From Centrapalus pauciflorus (taxonomy: Eukaryota > Streptophyta > Magnoliopsida > Asterales > Asteraceae): a DNA stretch of 64,000 nt. Location of the stretch: the NCBI GenBank assembly GCA_020465985.1, contig JAANYP010000379.1:1-64000 (forward strand), in the 5' to 3' direction. Both the position numbers and the translations under genes were made by a program. Position 1 is the stretch's first letter, and every line of letters starts with the position of its first letter. Below, piece by piece: positions 45,078 to 57,082 of the stretch. The notes beneath the pieces are model-generated. The model made no database searches. It worked only from the letters and a program-made list of their open reading frames with translations, and had not been told where the DNA came from.

Positions 45078-46123
45078 ACGACTCTCCGAATGAGAGGGTG
45101 ATGGCGTATGTGGAAGATCCCCGTGCAATGAAGTAGCGTCCTTTTGAGAGGACGCTAAATGGGTGGTGGGGGTAGATTCGATCATTGGACTGATGGTTTT
45201 ATGGTGGATTGTCCGGCTGATAGGGTTTAGATCACCCTCGGATGTTGGCTCGATCCCTCGAAGAACAGAGACGGTTCTTTTTGAATCTGCCGTCTCTGCT
45301 TCCTCACCTTCTCCTCCCTCCCTTACACTGACAATCTCCCTCTCACACATACCCATTATATGCTGAATTTCCACCTCTTCTCCCTCAGCCTCACTCGCTC
45401 TAGCCTCACCTTTGGATTGGGTAGGCTCTGTCGGATCTGATCGAGCCTCATCCGGATAAAATTCCCTCATATAAGCCCTTACCCTTTCAGATTGCACTGC
45501 CCTTTGTAGAAGGCATAGTGGAATTGTCATTACTGGCACAGTGAGAGCCCCCTTAGGAAGATTTAGCTTTTGAATCGTTGCTGTCATGTAAACATTGGCC
45601 TTTGGATGTTCATGGATGTCATCGTCGTTGTCCATGGTATATTGGATGATCAGCTGAAGGAACCGCTGGAGAGGAATGTATTTACGGCCACGCTTGGTGC
45701 TTCTCTCCAGGTTGACTCTTCTCAATTCCTTGAACAAAAAAGCAGCATAGTCGTAGTTACTGTCGTATGCGAAGGCTGCAAACATGGCAAGCACTTGGAT
45801 TGATGCTGAGTCATGTCCAGCATGCTTGGCGGTGAAACATTTGTTTATGACATCAAAAAGAACCCTCCAGTGTGCTTGGAGGTTCTTAGTATGGAAGTTT
45901 GATGGCTTGGTGAGTGGACCATCGTATCCCAGAGCTTTGATTTAATTTAAGGTTTCGAAGGGGGAAGGGATTGGGGCAAAATGTAGGCGGTTAAGGGAAT
46001 AGGCTTCGGCTGGGAGGCGTAGAATATGGCGGATGGCTGCGGTGGTGATTTTGACTGGGACACAGTCTACAGTGGATGTGAAGTATGGTTCGGCATCAGT
46101 GACGAATTTAAGATGATGCCAGA
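45078..46123 (-). pseudogene. Fragment of a Copia-B-family additional ORF
   Basis: Minus-strand protein from IWHHLKFVTDAEPYFTS through PVKITTAAIRHILRLPAE, a stop, FLFKELRRVNLERSTKRGRK, YIPLQRFLQLIIQYTM and LPHTPSPSHSES. It is co-linear with 39675-40730 of Copia-B on the + strand. It is truncated on both sides: by the CACTA terminus at 45077 and by a Copia-C LTR at 46124, which enters just at the FW motif. The matching stretch of Copia-B lets two of that element's stops be recognised as mutations. It is a remnant of an older insertion. Confidence 0.85.
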
Positions 46124-47133
46124 TGTGAGGTCGCCTGACTACGGATCCTATCTTGAGGCGACACCTGCCAACGAGTGCGGAATCCTCGTTAGCGGCTTGA
46201 CGGATAGCCCACGCACACCGAAACACGGAGACTACCACAGTGATAGACGAACAACAGATCGTCCCAACACGATGATTCTCTCCAAACGAAACTCTCTGAA
46301 TTCTAGCAAGTTCGAGATCGCCCTTTGCACTAATCGCTCTGAAATTCTGCAAAAGTATGATAATTAATCGAATTAACCCTTAATTATAACACCTAGTTCG
46401 AATTTGTCTAGGACAAGTTCGAACTCGGCCCAAGGCCTTTCGAACTTGTCCTCTAACAATTTCGAATCTCAGCCTTCAAACTTATGTTTAAACTTATGTT
46501 TGAACTTATCTTTTAACTTATGTTTGAACTTATTGTAATACATTACACCACTTGTAAGGTCGCCTGACTACGGATCCTATCTTGACGCGACACCTGCCAA
46601 CGAGTGCGGAATCCTCGTTAGCGGCTTGACGGATAGACCACGCACACCGAAACACGGAGACTAGCACAGTGATAGACGAACAACGGATTGTCCCAACACG
46701 ATGATTCTCTCCAAATGAAACTCTCTGAATGCTAGCAAGTTCGAGATCGCCCTTTGCACTAATCACTCTGAAATTCTGCAAAAGTCTGATAATTAATCGA
46801 ATTAACCCTTAATTATAACACCTAGTTCGAATTTGTCTAGGACAAGTTCGAACTTGGCCCAAGGCCTTTCGAACTTGTCCTCTAACAAATTCGAATCTCA
46901 GCCTTCAAACTTATGTTTGAACTTATGTTTGAACTTATCTTTGAACTTATGTTTGAACTTATTGTAATACATTACACCAAGTTCAAACATATATACAATT
47001 AGTGTCAAACATATATAAACAAACATGTAACACACATATAACAAATACTTGTTAATGTATAATAATAGTCAAATTGACTTTTACAAAATATGTCTATGCA
47101 TAGACTGCTATCGTCACCCAGGCTGCACTAACA
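46124..47133 (-). repeat. Two Copia-C LTRs in direct contact (46124-46547 partial; 46553-47133 full)
   Basis: The left copy starts TGTGAGGTCGCC and matches the right copy (TGTAAGGTCGCC) for about 424 bases with about 14 mismatches. It stops at CATTACACC, where the right copy continues for ~157 bases more. Five bases CCACT join them. On the element strand these read AGTGG, the same as the first bases after the 5' LTR before the primer site at 58916. The right copy (581 bp) ends GCACTAACA next to a polypurine tract. Both hold short TTTGAACTTATG repeats and TTCGAA words. Confidence 0.85.
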
Positions 47134-47147
47134 GACTCCCCCTTGAG
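47134..47147 (-). other. Copia-C polypurine tract
   Basis: The minus strand reads CTCAAGGGGGAGTC immediately before the LTR start TGTTAGTGC. Confidence 0.9.
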
Positions 47148-47273
47148 GATAGCTTCTAACTATTAATATTTTGCTTAAGTGCTAGAACTATATAAGCTAC
47201 TACCTGCATACATTCCTATATCAATACATACTCTAACTATCTTTTGGAATTTCCTTGCCTCAGATCTCCAGCC

Positions 47274-50192
47274 TTAATGAAAGAAGATAGGCTGATCGTG
47301 TAGCTTTCGCAGGTCATCCTTAGATAGGTTGATCAGGTGCAGCGGATCGTATACTCTCAAAATCACTTTGTCTTCTTCATCCTCCATGACTGCTTCAGCT
47401 GTATCATTGTCTATATACCACCATTTCATGTTTCTAAGAACGTCCGGTGGCATAGATTTCAATGGTACCTTCTTCAAGCATCTGACAGGTTTGTACACCA
47501 TTTTAGCCCATGGTTTTCCCGTGTGAGGATCTATTCTTGACTCATCCTCAAATCTTTTGCCTGACCTCAGCTTGAGTCTTTCAAACTTTCTGGATCTACC
47601 CTCTCTTCTGATTATCTTTGCGATCACTTCAGCATAAGGGTCGTCACCAATGTTTATCAATTCCTTCCAAGCTAACTCGTTCACTTCAACCTTTGGCAGT
47701 GTGTTAAACACTTTGAGCGTTCACCTCAGGTATTGAAGTCCATCTCTTCTTTTTAGTATAAAAAGATGCAATTCTCTTTCAAAGAACCAGCTGAGTATTC
47801 CTCCTGAGAGATTTTCGGAGTTTGGCACTCTCATCTTCTTCTTCATCTTTGGCTCTACTTTCTTTTCTTCCTTATGGAACCAATGATTTAACAATTCAGC
47901 TTTGCTTGGTTCTTTATCAGCTTCCTCCAGTTCTGAATCTTCCACAGAGGCCAACTTAATCTCATCTATGTCTATTACATTTTGATCATTGTGTACATAT
48001 TGTTCTGTAATGGGTTGTGAATTAATGATTACTTCATCAACGTTGTCATCTTCATCTTCCACGACCACCTCATCAGATTTCCAATAAACTATATCTTACG
48101 GAATAAATTCCCCTTCTTCCAATTCTTCAACATCATCCTCAAAATCAAACACTATTTCTTCTTCTATATCCATTAGAGCATCTATCATCTTGCTCTCAAT
48201 GGTTTTAGAAGCTTCACCTTTAGTCCTTTCTTCTATTGCAGACTGACTTGGCTCCCCCTGAATTGATGCTCGCTGAGCAGTCGGAATATATGCTAGCTCA
48301 CTTTCTTTTCCAGCCTCGGGATCATTGTCGTCGTCATCATCTCTTCTTATCACTTGGGCTTCTTTACAGCTATTCTCCACCTGAGCTTGAAGATTTTTCA
48401 GTAACTGCTCCAGGAGGGGCTTCATTGTTTTAATCTCAGAAGCTTGATCAGCAACAATTGTTTTTAGTTCAGCATTCTCCTGATGAAGTCTGGCATTATG
48501 AGTTTGAAGTTCTTTGACTGCTGTGGATAGCTGAAAGATTTGAACTGTTTGGAAATCCACCTTGCGCCTCAGCTCTGTAAATTGCTGATTCTCAGTGAAT
48601 GTGGATGATGTAGATGGAATGGATGCAGTTGGTGATGGAGTGATGGATGGTTGAACAGCTGGAATTTCAGGCTCTGGAGCAGAGGTGGATGAAGCTCCCT
48701 GCATAAATCTGTGTCTCCTCGCCCTATGCCTAGGAACGAGGGGAGTTGAATCTTCTGCTTCAAAATCAGAATCATCATCTAAGGCTCTAGCACCTCTTGT
48801 ATCTTCCTCTCTCGTACTGACTACTATTTTTGATCCGTATCTGCCGATTCGAACAGATGGATCAACTCGTTCTACTACTACTTCTCTTCCTTCAACTTCC
48901 TCAGAAGCAGACTCAGATTCTGAGGTGGTCATTGCTTGACCCTCTACCTCAATATCCCTTTCTGCAATTCCTGCCATCGGGACCTCAATGTCCATATTCT
49001 CATCATTTGATGGCTGATATTCATCCACATCTCTCATAAGATCATGGAGATCAACTGGAGGCTCCAAGATGTCATTAATCAGTTCGGTCACGATATCTTG
49101 TTGGGCCTGCGTCCCATGAGCCCATATCTCTTCAAGGGTCTCTGCCCTAGGATCAACTTATGGGGCCAAGCCTGAAGGGCCCGCAGCATCTGACGATGGA
49201 CCTGCTACCGTTGATTCTTGAATTCTGCTTGAGGATGGCCTCGAAGACTGAATTGGTCTTTCTTGAGCTCTCTGCCTCCTGCGAGGTTGTGGTTGAGGTC
49301 GTTGCTGTTGTTGTGGCTGTTGCTGCTGTGGCTGCGGCTGAGGACCTTCACCAGCCCAGTTATCCCCTTCTGCGGCTACAAAATCTGGATCAATCACTGC
49401 CCCGAAGAGAGGTGCATCAAGGGGCCTGACCTGCTCAGCCCTGCGGGCATTGTGCGACTGGCAGTCAGCAAAAATTTGTTTATCTATAATTGCCACACTT
49501 TGAAGATCTGGTAGCTGTGGCAGATTCGGCAAAAAATGACGGATAAGAATCATGGCGAAGCGCGGATACATCAAAAATCTTTCACGCGCTGGAGCTGTGA
49601 TCTGGTGCACAAACTCAGGAAAGAACATTTCTGAATAGCTGAAATGCTTGTTATATATCAAAGCAATCATATCCAACTGCATCTTGGAGATAATATAATC
49701 GAATCCAGCCTTTTTCGGCGCAAAGCACACCATAATAACATGTGCCAAATACCTCCACTGCCCGATCAATTCGCTTTTCATAAACGAAGCTTTGGTTATA
49801 TCTTAGGCATATCCCATACGCAGGAAGGCCACTTGCCTTATATTTACAGGAAAATTAATGGGCCCTGCGTCTTGATCTTCAGTCCCGAGCTGCAGAACCT
49901 GACGCATCATGTTAGCAGAGAAAACAATTGGCTGCCCACCGACTCTGGTTCGCAAAACTGTCGGGGTAACAGTACAGTCCACTTGTAAGTGCTCCCAAAA
50001 TTGTCTTACATATGGTAAGACTATTTGCACATTATGAGATAGGGCATACGAAACCCTGGAATGTGCCAAAAATTCCACCATCTGTCTAAACGACTGAGCT
50101 TCGGGAAGCTCCCTATCTGGAGACATTATCGTATTATGCTTTTGGAATAAAGCTTTTTCACCCATAGCTGCACATAAAAACAATAACCACAT
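47274..50192 (-). pseudogene. Copia-C additional (env-position) ORF
   Basis: A single minus-strand frame of about 970 codons with only four stops: TAA 49803-49805, TAA 49158-49160, TAA 48096-48098 and TGA 47721-47723. Each is one C-to-T change from Gln or Arg. A likely start is the ATG at 50165-50163, two bases after an acceptor-like TTTTTATGTGCAG. Domains: YVRQFWEHLQV and SANMMRQVLQL (shared blocks), MYPRFAMILIRHFLP, a Gln/Pro-rich stretch, acidic regions, a heptad coiled coil (LQTHNARLHQENAELKTIV, about 48500) and a C-terminal MKWWYIDNDTAEAVMEDE. No membrane segment. Homologous in layout to the Sire-1 and Copia-B ORFs. Confidence 0.8.
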
Positions 50193-52230
50193 TAGTAAAA
50201 AGAAAAAAAATGAAACTTGTTTACTTTCGAATTTGTTTTATTTTGAATGTACATAAGTCCAAAATCCAACACATTCGAATTTCTACAAGTTTTGAATTAT
50301 TTTATAAAAACATTCGAATATAATAACAAATTCGAAGATATATATTCGAATTTGACTGAATTCAAATTCGAATTTTCTGACAAGTTCGAGCATGATGAAC
50401 ATGTTCGAAGTAGGTCACTTTCGAACACAAATCCATGATTTTAACCCCATTTGACTTAGAAAATAGTATTAACTAGCCCTATTTGGTTCTAATCGAATAT
50501 ATATGCAATTTATTTGAAGTTTCGCCGGTTAAAACTTGTGATATTGAATCACAAAGTTTAAACCCCAACAACTTCAAAAATGGTCGATTTTTGCCATAAT
50601 TGAGTCCTAGACTACCTAAACTTTGTATAATACTGATGTTTATACCTAAATTTGTTGGTAGATTCGAGCACAAATGAACAAAACTTCGAGAAATAGTAGA
50701 AGATTCGAAAACGGCAAACTCGAAGACAAGTTCGAAATCGTCTGGACACAAGTTCGAAATAACAAAATCTAAGGTAGGTGATAATGAATGAGTCAATGTT
50801 GACCTATTTATAACAACCATATTCGAACTTGTATCTAATTTCGAATTTCCTGACAGATTCGAATGTTAATTCGAATTTTGTCTTGAATTCGAATTTAAAT
50901 GAAAAATTTGAAAATCCTTGAATAAAATTCTACTTTTTTAACTTTTCTGACTTTTTTAAATTTTTCGTGTAATGGAACAAACTATGCAAATTATTTACAC
51001 TAAGCGATAGATTTTCATGCAATGTTTGTTTATTCAACTAAAAATGCATCCTTAGCAACTTTGACCTTTTTCCTACTTAGAATAAAATAAAATAAAATTA
51101 AAATAAAATAAAAATTTTAAATAAAATTTAAACTTAAGCTACTCAAAAATACTTTTAAAATCTTCATCCTATACTAAAAGAATATTTTTGGCGAGAAAGT
51201 CAGAGAAAGGTTCAATCATGATAGCGATGTCAAATACGCACTTTCAGTATTGCACTCTCACACTTAGGAATATTTGATTCCTTGATTGTTTGTCGTGACA
51301 CATATTTCTAGGCGATTGTTGGTATTATTTTCCCTTTCAACATGTTACACTTTGGAATCTCCCTTGGCCCTTTTATTTATCAAGAAACTACCTCACGTGT
51401 CTCATACTTAGACATACTTTTATGATCAAGGAATACACACAATGATTATAACTTTTCGGTATTGCAAATTTTCTTTAAAAGGCAAACGTCGGACACAGTT
51501 CTGTATTTAGATACAACAGAGTGTCTTAGTTTGTTTTAAAGTTTATTTAAAGCTAGCAAGACAGCGGTGACAGGTCTTTACTGACGTACAACAAAGCGAC
51601 TTATCTTGCTAACTCGAGTCAAACCAAAGGCAACAGGTCTGTACTTACGTACAACAAAGTTACTTGTTTTGACTCTCAATTCACTATCATGATTTTTCTG
51701 TTCTTTTCTTTTCTTTAAGATGTATCTGATGTGGCTATACATCCCCCAGAAAATTTGCATACCTCATTTAGAATCAATGTCTGTATGTCTCTAACATAAA
51801 AATTAAGACCCTTTGGTTATACATATAAGTTAGTTACACATATGACTTTTTCTTGAATATTTTATTAGCTTTGAGATTCCCTATGTGTATTATGCCTACC
51901 AACACATCAAACTAGAAAATGTATATCCCTTAGAGTTTTAGGTGCATTATGTGTGAAAGCTTAACACTTAAGATTGTATCGACTGTGCTAATTTTCGTCA
52001 CTTTGAACCTATGTATCTAAGACTTAACTCATTTTCTAATATTCTCTTTTTTTAAGCTTTTTAAGATTTTCTCTCTCTTTTTTTTTTGTTTTTCATAAAT
52101 AAGAATAAGCTAATAAAATAACCTACTAACTTACTATAAAAAGAAAGAAATTTTACTTAGCTACTAAACTTACTATAAAAAGAAAGAAAATTTACTGCTA
52201 TAAAAAGAAATAAATTCTACTAAGGTCAAG
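50193..52230 (-). other. Copia-C spacer between RNase H and the additional ORF
   Basis: 2 kb without coding frames. 50220-50900 has about 15 TTCGAA words, often AATTCGAATT. 51495-51668 has three ~36-base repeats in hairpin-prone settings (separate entry). 51100-51180 and 52030-52220 are A/T homopolymer-rich, with AAGAAAG-type repeats near 52130-52215. It occupies the same place as the palindrome-bearing spacers of Sire-1 and Copia-B. Confidence 0.6.
51495..51668. repeat. Three ~36-base repeats, each within an inverted repeat
   Basis: Copies at 51495-51530, 51570-51605 and 51633-51668 share ACAGGTCTxTAxxxACGTACAACAAAG-type sequence (first copy diverged). Flanking inverted repeats differ between copies: GACAC/GTGTC for the first, TAGCAAGA/TCTTGCTA for the second, GAGTCAAA/TTTGACTC for the third. 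The pattern suggests a tandem of stem-loops with a common core. Confidence 0.6.
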
Positions 52231-53753
52231 TTACTCTGGATTACGCATGCCATTTAGTTGAACTAACAACTCAGAACGTGACTTATCAAAAGCTTTAGTA
52301 AATAAATCAGCATTATTATCTTCCGTTGCCACTTTTACCAGCTTTATTAAATTCTTTTCAGCACAATCACGTATAAAAGGGTGTCTTATGTCTATGTGCT
52401 TTGTTTTACTGTGTTTAACTGGATTATTGGTTATAGCAATAGTTGACTGGTTATCTATCCTAATAGGAGTATGAGTATAAGTCAAACTGTAATCCCGCAA
52501 TTGTTGTTGTATCCACAGAAACTGTGAACAACAACTACCAGCAGCTACATATTCGGCCTCGCACGTTGACACGGCTACCGAGGTCTGTTTCTTGCATTGC
52601 CAGGAAACGAGCCTCCCACCAAGGAACTGACAACCTCCAGTTGTTGACTTTCGATTCAAGCTGCACCCTCCATAATCTGAATCTGTGAAAGCTTCCAATT
52701 CCAGATCGTCATCCGCGTGATACCAAAGTCCCAGCTTCGGTTTCGACCCAATCATGGCCCGATATAAAGTCGGATGCACATCAGTATCACTTTCTGTATC
52801 CGGTCCGATATTGTGATTCACTTGAATCGGCGTGCTAAAGTGAGCAGTCAGCTTTGTCCACTCCATCCCGAAGCGCTCTAGAATGTCGTAGACATACTTT
52901 GTCTAATGTATAAACATACCCTCCTTCCTCTGTTCAACTTGCAAACCCAGAAAGAAGTTCAGCTCTCCCATAGCACTCATATCAAACTTAGACTTCATAA
53001 CCTTCTCAAAGTAGTTGCACATCTGCTCGTCTGATGACCCAAAAATGATATCATCGACGTACACTTGTACCAAGATAAAGTGTTCACCCTTCCTCTTCAC
53101 AAACAGTGTACTTTCAATTCTCCCTCTTTCAAACCGGTTGTCTAAAAGATGAGTAGATAGTGTCTCATACCACGCCCTTGGTGCTTGATGTAGTCCATAC
53201 AAAGCCTTATCTAAATGATACACTCTGTCTGGATACTTTGGATCTGTAAATCCGGGCGGTTTTTCAACGTACACCAGTTCCTTCACTTTGCCATAGAGAA
53301 AGGCACTCTTTACATCAAGTTCATAAACTATAAAGCCTTTGAAGGATGCAAAGGCCAGAAACAAACGGATTGCCTCAAGCCTTGCCACTGGCGCAAATAC
53401 TTCATTGTAATCGATTTCTTCCTCTTGGTTGAAACCCTTTACAACAAGTCTTGCCTTGTTGCGAGGAACGATTCCTCGATCATCTCTCTTGCACTTAAAA
53501 ACCCACTTGGTTCCTATTGTTACTTCTCCTCGAGGTAACGAACTAACTCTCACACTTTAAGTTTTCTGAATTGTGACAGCTCTTCTTGCATCGCTTCAAC
53601 CCAAGAGTTGTCTTTCAGTGCCATTTGCACATTCTTCGGCTTTACTTGCGAGATGAAACATGAATACAGGCAAGTGAGAAAAGCCTCGGAGTCATTGATC
53701 ATCGACAACAACACTGTGTTATTATTCAAACTACTCCTAGTCCTCACACCCAC
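52231..53753 (-). pseudogene. pol: Copia-C reverse transcriptase and RNase H
   Basis: The RT start (RNSLNNNTVLL, QEELSQF) is in one frame (53753-53550). The rest follows from 53553 in another frame: KWVFKCK, YELDVKSAFLYG, ALYGLHQAPRAWYE and YVDDIIFGSSDE. TAG 52903-52905 replaces Gln in FIHQTKYV. RNase H has FTDSDYGGC, SVAVSTCEAEY, IDNQSTIAITNN and NADLFTKAFDK. Between RT and RNase H, RAMIGS is joined directly to KPKLGLWY. The roughly 40-residue stretch present in Sire-1 and Copia-B (LLYLTASRPDIMF...RYLKGT) is deleted in frame. Confidence 0.9.
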
Positions 53754-55040
53754 ATCGGATTTCCTATGATACTCTCAACTGGGTGATCCTTATTAATCCT
53801 CGATGTTTCTATCTCATCGAGCCTAAGATTATCTCCTAAATTTGATCCTATCTCACCTAACGGGTGGACAACTTCAGACTCTACATTTTCTTCCTCATGA
53901 ACACTGTCCTCAGAGTTAGAATTTGTTGTCTGATTTTCGTTTGTAGGCAACTCAGAATCATTCTCTGCTAGAGATCTATCTTCTGTTGTTGTAGGCTCAG
54001 ATGCTGATGGAAAGGACGTCCTTGGAAAACTTTGACCGCCGTCATTCAGATTCAATGACGATAAGTCATGTTCGATTGTACCTGCATTTACATCCAAAGG
54101 AATGTTAAATGATTCAAACAGTTTGTCATAATCAAAAATCCATTCCGGACCAGTTTGGGGTTCATGTGTATAACTTGTTACCTCAATGTTATACACAATC
54201 TCTACCGTACCATTTGATTTGTTAAAAACCCGTTTGTTTAGTGAGTTTGGCACATAACCTAGGAAATAACCTTCGTCAGCCTTTTCACCAAACTTAGGTT
54301 GATGTTTTGTTTTCATCAACGTTCAAGGTACCCCAAACGGTTCAAAGCCAGTTAAATTTGGTGGCCTTTTATTCAAAACTTCATAACAGGTTTTGTTCAA
54401 TGATTTGACAGTAAGGACCTGATTTAAAACATGACACGGGGTATTCACTGCCTCCCCCCAAAACATGGTAAGAAGCTTTGAATCCTATAGCATCGTCCTT
54501 GCTGCCTCAATCAAAGTCCTGTTTTTCCGTTCTGCCACCCCATTTTGTTGTGGCTCATATGGTGCACTAAATTGATGCACTATGCCTTTTGATAGGCAAT
54601 ATACACCAATTACTGTGTTTTTAAATTCCGTTCCGTTATCACTCCTGATACGTTTTATTCGCGTCCCATAGGAGTTTTCGACTTGGTCTAAGAACCCGAT
54701 TAGCTTGGCAGCTGTCTCGTCCTTCGTACCTAAAAAGAAAACCCATGAAAATTGTGAGTAATCATTAGTGATAACTAAACAATACCAACTACCACCTATA
54801 GTCCTTTTGTTGATTGGTCCGAACAGGTCCATATGCAACAAATCGAAAGTGGCAGATATAGAGTTCTGAGTCTTGGACTTGTGTGCCTTCTTGTGTTGTT
54901 TTCCTTTCTTGCACGGTACACATTTGTCTTTAAACTGAAAACTCTTCATTGGAACACCTTGCACCAGTCCATTCTTAGTGATGTAGTTCATTTTTCTTAG
55001 GTGCAAGTGTGCCACTGTGCCATAAAACAGATTCAGTCTC
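53744..55040 (-). pseudogene. pol: Copia-C integrase
   Basis: The minus-strand frame contains AHLHLRKMNYI and CVPCKKGKQ (zinc finger; a 1-base loss near 55018 disrupts its first His), then HMDLFGPI, RSDNGTEF and VAERKNRT (DDE core). A stop at 54485-54487 interrupts. The tail (KFGEKADEGYFLGYVPNS) and acidic linker follow in the same frame to 53744. The triad residues are present but the protein is broken. Confidence 0.88.
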
Positions 55041-55142
55041 TGAAGCTTTTGATAGAAGACATATTGGTCCCATCGAAGATTTCGGTTTATTCATGTCTAG
55101 CATGTACAAGTCATTCTTCCTTAGGGCCCTCATCAGTATCCA

Positions 55143-55466
55143 CTATTCAGGTACTTTAAATCCCGGTTTTAGCACTAAGGTCTCAGTATCAGTGAAAATT
55201 ACTGAGTTCTTCTTATCACAGATTTTAGATACACTAATGAGATTGTGATCAAGTTTATCAACGTGGTAAAGTTGATCAAGATTGATAGTCCCATTAGTGA
55301 CCACTCCAGTACCGGTGATATTTTCTGCTTTGTTACCAGTGAATGATACAAATCCCTTGTTCCCTCCCTTGAAGTCTGTGAGTAGACTTCTTTCCCCAGT
55401 CATGTGCCTAGAGCAACCACTGTCGATGAACCGCTTGTTGTTTAGACCTGAAGTTATCTCCTGCAC
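55143..55466 (-). pseudogene. pol: Copia-C protease
   Basis: The frame contains FIDSGCSRHMTGERSLL, the copia aspartic-protease active site with its catalytic Asp intact, followed by GFVSFTGNKAENITGTG and LDHNLISVSKICDK. It is in a different frame from gag (upstream) and from integrase (downstream). About 270 bases between it and gag have no clear coding. Confidence 0.85.
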
Positions 55467-55732
55467 ATGAAAGAAAAGAGATTAGCTATCACGGGGAACC
55501 CAAGCCAAGACTGACTTGGTAATACCATTCTCATCCACATACGTGAACTCCTTCAAATACCTATCTCTCCTTTCAGGTGACTTGGGTGTTTGATTGAGAG
55601 CCTGTTATGGTGTAGAGTGATTTAAGTTCACTCTCGGCCTTTGTGTAGGCATTTGCTGTGGAGCCCTTGAATAATTTCGATTATAAGGCATTTCCGAGTG
55701 ATATCCCTGGGCTCTACCTGGTGTCTGATGTC

Positions 55733-56962
55733 TTACAGGAGTGTGTGACCTAACCTAAGTGTAAGCTCTTCTAGGTGTAGTACTCCTATAATTTTGTGAG
55801 GTCCTGACCTAGATTGATTAGGGACTCTATTTTGTGAATTAATCCTAACGACTTCGTTTGGTCTACCTGACACAGGTGTTTGTTTCATAGCAGTCTTTGG
55901 TGTGGCTTGCACAATTTTCTCGGTGTTTTGAGAACCACTTGTGCTTGCTACACTCGTAGAAGGTTTATGTTGTTCCGGCTTTCCATTTTTAGGTGTAGAT
56001 TCTACCTTCCTATGTGGACAACTAGAAGCAACATGTCTCTTTTCATGACATCTAAAACAATACATTTTGTCAATAGACTTTTTATGCGTGCCCTTTGACT
56101 TAGGTGTCTCACTAGTGTCATGTTCTTTTGTCTCAACTATAGTGACTATTTCTTCTTTCTGATTATTAAAGTCAGGTTTGGCTTCTCCTACAATCTTATC
56201 ACTAAAAGATGGCACAAATTTGACTTTCTTAATCTTGGCAGTGTTACTAGTCACCTTAGTTTCTTTATCCTTAACGAATTCAGACACAGGTTCAGATGCG
56301 ACCTCTGATTGAACTGGTTTATCAGTTTTATACTGAGGCTGAGGTACATAGTTATCATTGAAAGGTGGAGGACTCTCATTATACCCTAAACCTACTGGTT
56401 TCTTAGACTTGCTTTGTGCATCTAAGATCTTCCCTAGGTTCAGTGAAGAGTTCCTAAACTTTTCCAGTTTACTATTCACCTCTACAACCTTAACCTTAGC
56501 TTCTGCTAGCTCTACCTCTTTAATCTTAAGCTCTTTGGTCAACGCCTCAACATGTTCATACATTAGTTCTATTCTAACACACTGCTCACTCAGCTTGTCT
56601 TTTAGAACTATGACATCTTGTGCATCTGCCTTAAGCTTGTTTCTAAGATCTTCTTTTATATCTAAGAGGCTATCATTGTCCGATTTTAAGGATTCATTTT
56701 GAGCAGTTAGACTAGTATGTGTTTCTAGCACTAAATTTTATCTATCATTAGTAGTAGCACATAAAGCACATAAATCGCGGAATGTAGAGGAGTTCAGAAT
56801 TACCTTCGCGTGAGTCGATTCCACGTTTGCCATTTGTGCAGGAAACTCTAGAATTGTCTGAATTTCTGACTTCTCTACTAGCACAGGACTGGTATCATTC
56901 TCGTTTCTGTACTCTGCCTCTTCCTCTGCTCCGACACTTCCAGTCTCTGTTACCTCAGCCAT
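55733..56962 (-). pseudogene. gag: Copia-C gag C-terminal part (coiled coil, second CCHC)
   Basis: Same frame as the upstream gag block, with a stop between 56738 and 56731. Acidic N-terminal piece (TGSVGAEEEAEY), then a Leu/Glu/Lys heptad region (about 56700-56450: LKDKLSEQCVRIELMYEH, VEALTKELKIKEVELAEAK) and a knuckle CFRCHEKRHVASSC near 56070-56030. The combination of a UBN2-type Gag, coiled coil and a second knuckle parallels Copia-B and the Sireviruses. Confidence 0.75.
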
Positions 56963-57082
56963 GAAGGCTCTAGCGTTAGACTCTGGATGTGTACTCCAGT
57001 CGTATGTTCCATCGAGCTATCTATCAGATGTTACATTGGTTAACAGACCAACTATGTTTGCCTGATTACTCGAACTACCCGA

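Noticed and set aside
46124..46352. N-terminal half of a 136-codon minus-strand frame and an 83-codon frame at 46530-46781
   Set aside because: Both are translations of the Copia-C LTR. The former only happens to run in frame into the older ORF fragment.
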